Shown piece after piece: positions 31,391 through 33,653 of a DNA stretch of 33,653 nt (within the stretch, counting starts at the first letter, position 1; every line of letters starts with the position of its first letter). This stretch comes from Lentisphaerota bacterium (lineage in GTDB: Bacteria; Verrucomicrobiota; Kiritimatiellia; CAIQIC01; Lenti-01): the NCBI GenBank assembly GCA_012514035.1, contig JAAZBB010000030.1, forward strand, positions 1 through 33,653, read 5' to 3'. The translations under genes were made by a program, and so were the position numbers. The notes under the pieces are model-generated. The model saw only the letters and a list, made by a program, of their open reading frames with translations. It did no database searches and was not told where the DNA came from.

Positions 31391-32542
31391 ATGCCCGACA
31401 TCGGCACATTCGAGATTCTGCACGAAGATCCGGAGTCCCGGGCGCGCCTGGGGCGCCTCTGGACGGCACACGGGCCGGTGGACACACCGGTTTTCATGCC
31501 GGTGGGAACGCAGGCTACGGTCAAATCCATGGCACCGTGGGAGTTGGAGGAGCTGAACTGTGGGATTCTCCTCGGCAATACCTACCATCTGAACGTCCGC
31601 CCGGGCATGGAGGTCTTCGAGAAAATGGGCGGCTTGCACCGGTTCATGGACTGGAAACGGGCGATTTTGACCGATAGCGGGGGCTATCAGGTGTTCAGCC
31701 TGACGCATCTGCGGCGCATGACGCCGGACGGGGTCTGGTTCCAGTCGCACGTGGACGGCACCAAGATGTTCATGGGGCCGCAGGAAAGCATGGCGATCCA
31801 GCGGACGCTGGGATCGGACATTGCGATGGCGTTTGACGAGTGCCCGCCGTGTCCCTGTACCCCGGAATACGCTTGCCAAGCCGTGGATCGGACCCTATCT
31901 TGGGCGGCTCAATGTGCCCAACAGCCCCGTGCCCCGGGGCAGTTGGTATTCGGCATTGTCCAGGGCGGCGTCCACCCGGAACTGCGGGAGCGCTGCGCCA
32001 AGGGCCTGCTGGCGCTGGGCGCGTTCGATGGCTATGCCATCGGCGGGGTCAGCGTGGGCGAGCCGGAGGACCTGATCATGCCGGGTGTGCGCATGACTGC
32101 GGACCTGCTGCCGCGGGAACGGCCGCGCTACCTGATGGGCGTCGGCCAGTTCTGGCAGATGGCCGAGTCGGTGGCGCTGGGCGTGGACATGTTCGACTGC
32201 GTGATGCCGACACGGCTGGCGCGGCACGGGACGGTGTTCACCCGCAGCGGTCGCTATTCGGTGCGCGCGGCGGTCCACCGGTTGGACGACCGGCCGTTGG
32301 AGGACGGGTGCGCCTGTCCGGCGTGCCAGCGGTTCAGCCGGGGCTACGTGCGGCATTTGCTGAACGTAGGCGAGATCCTCGGGGTCCGCCTGACGGCGCT
32401 GCACAACATGTTTGGCTATTTTGGGTTCATCGCCCGGCTGCGGGACAGCATCCGGGAGAACAGGTTCGAAGCGTTCCGCGCGGAGACGGCCCGGGTCTAC
32501 GGGCCGGACGCGGCGGGACCCGGCGCCGCGGCCGGGGCCTAG
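31391..32542 (+). CDS. tgt: tRNA-guanine(34) transglycosylase
   Basis: 383 residues from ATG at 31391 (AAGG 11 nt upstream); an in-frame extension to 31283 begins in the repeat array and was rejected. It exchanges the wobble guanine of Asp, Asn, His and Tyr tRNAs for preQ1 in queuosine synthesis. Asp95 in TDSGGYQ is the general acid/base residue, the nucleophilic Asp lies in GVDMFDCVMPTR (residues 264-275), and FDECPP (148-153) and FGIVQGG (187-193) are conserved pocket loops. The zinc site is Cys307, Cys309, Cys312 and His338, with the family's exact spacing. It heads tgt-yajC-secD, a common bacterial gene order. GYQ replaces the more usual GFQ, which is tolerated in the family. Confidence 0.96.
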   Translation: MPDIGTFEILHEDPESRARLGRLWTAHGPVDTPVFMPVGTQATVKSMAPWELEELNCGILLGNTYHLNVRPGMEVFEKMGGLHRFMDWKRAILTDSGGYQVFSLTHLRRMTPDGVWFQSHVDGTKMFMGPQESMAIQRTLGSDIAMAFDECPPCPCTPEYACQAVDRTLSWAAQCAQQPRAPGQLVFGIVQGGVHPELRERCAKGLLALGAFDGYAIGGVSVGEPEDLIMPGVRMTADLLPRERPRYLMGVGQFWQMAESVALGVDMFDCVMPTRLARHGTVFTRSGRYSVRAAVHRLDDRPLEDGCACPACQRFSRGYVRHLLNVGEILGVRLTALHNMFGYFGFIARLRDSIRENRFEAFRAETARVYGPDAAGPGAAAGA

Positions 32543-32564
32543 GCGGCAGGAGGAGAAAAAGAGA

Positions 32565-32918
32565 ATGAACGGAATCAGTTGGCTGGCGATGGCGCCGCCG
32601 CCGGGCGGCGAAGGCGGGGCCCAGAATTCAAGCGTCTTCATGTTCGTGTGGCTGGGCCTGATGGTGGCCCTGTTCTATTTCATGCTGATCCGGCCCCAGA
32701 AACGGCGCGAAAAGGAGCGCCAGGCGCTGCTCAACGCCGTCAAGACGGGCGACCGGGTGCTCTTCGCCGGCGGCATTTTGGGCGTCGTGGCCAACGTGAA
32801 AGACAAGACGCTGGTGGTGAAGATTGCCGACGGCGTGAAGGTGGAGATCGTGCGCGGCGCGGTCTCGCAGGTGCTCGACAAGGGCGAAGCGCCGGAAGTG
32901 GAGCCGGCGAAGGCGTAA
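32565..32918 (+). CDS. yajC: Preprotein translocase accessory subunit YajC
   Basis: 117 residues from ATG at 32565 with AGGAGGAG 10 nt upstream; 22-nt gap after tgt. It binds the SecDF complex at the inner membrane. A Gly/Pro-rich periplasmic N-terminus (MAPPPGGEGG) precedes one membrane helix (about 25-42, FMFVWLGLMVALFYFMLI), followed at once by RPQKRREKER and the cytoplasmic small domain with TGDRVLFAGGILGVV. A short acidic/proline tail ends the protein. All are features of the family, and the length is usual. Confidence 0.95.
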   Translation: MNGISWLAMAPPPGGEGGAQNSSVFMFVWLGLMVALFYFMLIRPQKRREKERQALLNAVKTGDRVLFAGGILGVVANVKDKTLVVKIADGVKVEIVRGAVSQVLDKGEAPEVEPAKA

Positions 32919-32982
32919 TCCGCCAGCCGCAGGGAATGATTTCCGGCCACGGGCGCCGGGACAATACGGGAAACAAAGGACT

Positions 32983-33653
32983 ATGAAGGCATCGATTTGG
33001 AAATGGCTGATCTTGGTGGTGGTGACGGCGTGGAGCGTGGCGCTGGTGACGCCGCCCAAGAAGAAGGTGAAGCTGGGTCTCGACCTGCAGGGCGGCACCA
33101 GCTACACGCTCGAAATTGACGACTCCCAGGGCCTGGAAGGATCCGTTTCGGACGCGCGCGACCGCGCCCTGGAGGTGGTTCGCAACCGCGTGGACTCGAT
33201 GGGCGTGGCCGAGCCGATCATCTATCCCGACGGCGACCGGCGCATCGTGGTGCAAATCCCCGGCATGAAGGCGGAGGACCGCGAACGCGCCTCGGCCAAC
33301 ATCCGCAAGGCCGCATACCTCGAGTTCCGCATGGTCCACCCCAAGAACGACGAACTGGTCAAGAACCTGTTCACGGACCGCAAGGTGCCGCAAGGATATG
33401 AAATCGTGTCGCTGCCCAGCCGTCCGGACGGCAACTACTGGACGCGCAAGGGCCTGCCGCCGAGCGAGGCGGAGCGCGCCGCCCTGCGCGAATTCGAGGG
33501 CAAGCCCGGTTATGACCTGCTGCTGGAAAAGGAAACGATCGAGGGCAAGGACTACTTCCGGCCGTATTATGTCAGCCGCAAAGCGGAACTGACCGGCGGC
33601 AGCCTGAAATCGGCCAACGTGGATTATCAGCAGTTCGGCCAGAAGGCGGTCCA
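32983..33653 (+). CDS. secD: Protein translocase subunit SecD, 3' end outside window
   Basis: The first 223 residues are visible, from ATG at 32983 with AAAGGA 3-8 nt upstream. SecD uses the proton motive force with SecF to pull proteins through SecYEG. The N-terminal membrane helix (WKWLILVVVTAWSVALV) is followed by the hallmark LGLDLQGGTSYTLEI (31-45) and the P1 head with RALEVVRNRVDSMGVAEPIIYPDGDRRIVVQIPG, all typical. It is the third gene after tgt and yajC (64-nt gap); the order tgt-yajC-secD-secF is common. The rest, including the P1 base and the C-terminal membrane domain, is beyond the window. Confidence 0.95.
   Translation, partial: MKASIWKWLILVVVTAWSVALVTPPKKKVKLGLDLQGGTSYTLEIDDSQGLEGSVSDARDRALEVVRNRVDSMGVAEPIIYPDGDRRIVVQIPGMKAEDRERASANIRKAAYLEFRMVHPKNDELVKNLFTDRKVPQGYEIVSLPSRPDGNYWTRKGLPPSEAERAALREFEGKPGYDLLLEKETIEGKDYFRPYYVSRKAELTGGSLKSANVDYQQFGQKAV

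Overview
The window is a GC-rich bacterial chromosome segment with dense genes, good Shine-Dalgarno sites and long spurious antisense frames typical of about 60-65% GC. The gene set points to the PVC group (Verrucomicrobiota/Kiritimatiellota/Lentisphaerota type). The pointers are a class II ribonucleotide reductase, ThyX, small outer-membrane barrels, a stand-alone 23S-intervening-sequence-type four-helix protein, a REP-type tyrosine transposase and a giant secreted SdrD-B/DUF11 protein. This placement is an inference; there is no rRNA or tRNA in the window to settle it.

Layout. (1) 1-4119, minus strand: an fdrA - DUF1116 - (inserted four-helix-bundle cassette) - cyclase-family amidohydrolase operon, probably for carbamoyl/amide catabolism. 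(2) 4232-5425: two small Asp-rich outer-membrane beta-barrel genes. (3) 5647-8580: thyX followed by adenosylcobalamin-dependent ribonucleotide reductase, a DNA-precursor pair. (4) 8654-9729: a complete REP-type (Y1/HUH) transposase element with 22-bp terminal inverted repeats. It abuts the 3' end of a large GHL10-type glycoside hydrolase gene (9714-12281, minus). (5) 12274-16197, minus: a sugar-nucleotide-type epimerase, a polytopic membrane protein of unknown function and an acyl-CoA ligase. (6) 16407-18980, minus: rpsO-pnp with a strong hairpin between them. (7) 18981-19869: a gene-free, partly AT-rich stretch with the likely promoters of the two flanking units. (8) 19870-28851, plus: one gene for a secreted mosaic protein of 2993 residues. 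(9) 28972-30402, minus: plsY and a classical ferritin with its own rho-independent terminator. (10) 30403-31390: a gene-free stretch rich in repeats and bent DNA. (11) 31391-end, plus: tgt-yajC-secD, cut by the window edge.

The most unusual signals are at the DNA level. A 511-bp cassette at 652-1162 consists of a TIGR02436-type four-helix gene bounded by 31-bp inverted repeats (29 of 31 identical), each made of 7-bp units of the form GRGKTCA. It sits exactly between the stop codon of the DUF1116 gene and the ribosome-binding region of the cyclase gene, so the operon is not broken. The same heptad arrays recur at 12241-12274 and, as an inverted pair around 15 bp, at 13263-13333. Each minus-oriented array lies at the 3' end of a minus-strand gene. 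A second class of arrays with 9-bp period forms another inverted pair at 31162-31282. A third repeat family, palindromic and containing TTCCAT/GTGTGGAAAA, has three copies (12141-12193, 28880-28970, 30521-30568). The giant protein shows two nested domain insertions: a PA domain inside an N-terminal beta-rich module, and two glycine-rich domains inside a DUF11 repeat. All functional calls rest on reading motifs; no database search was run.
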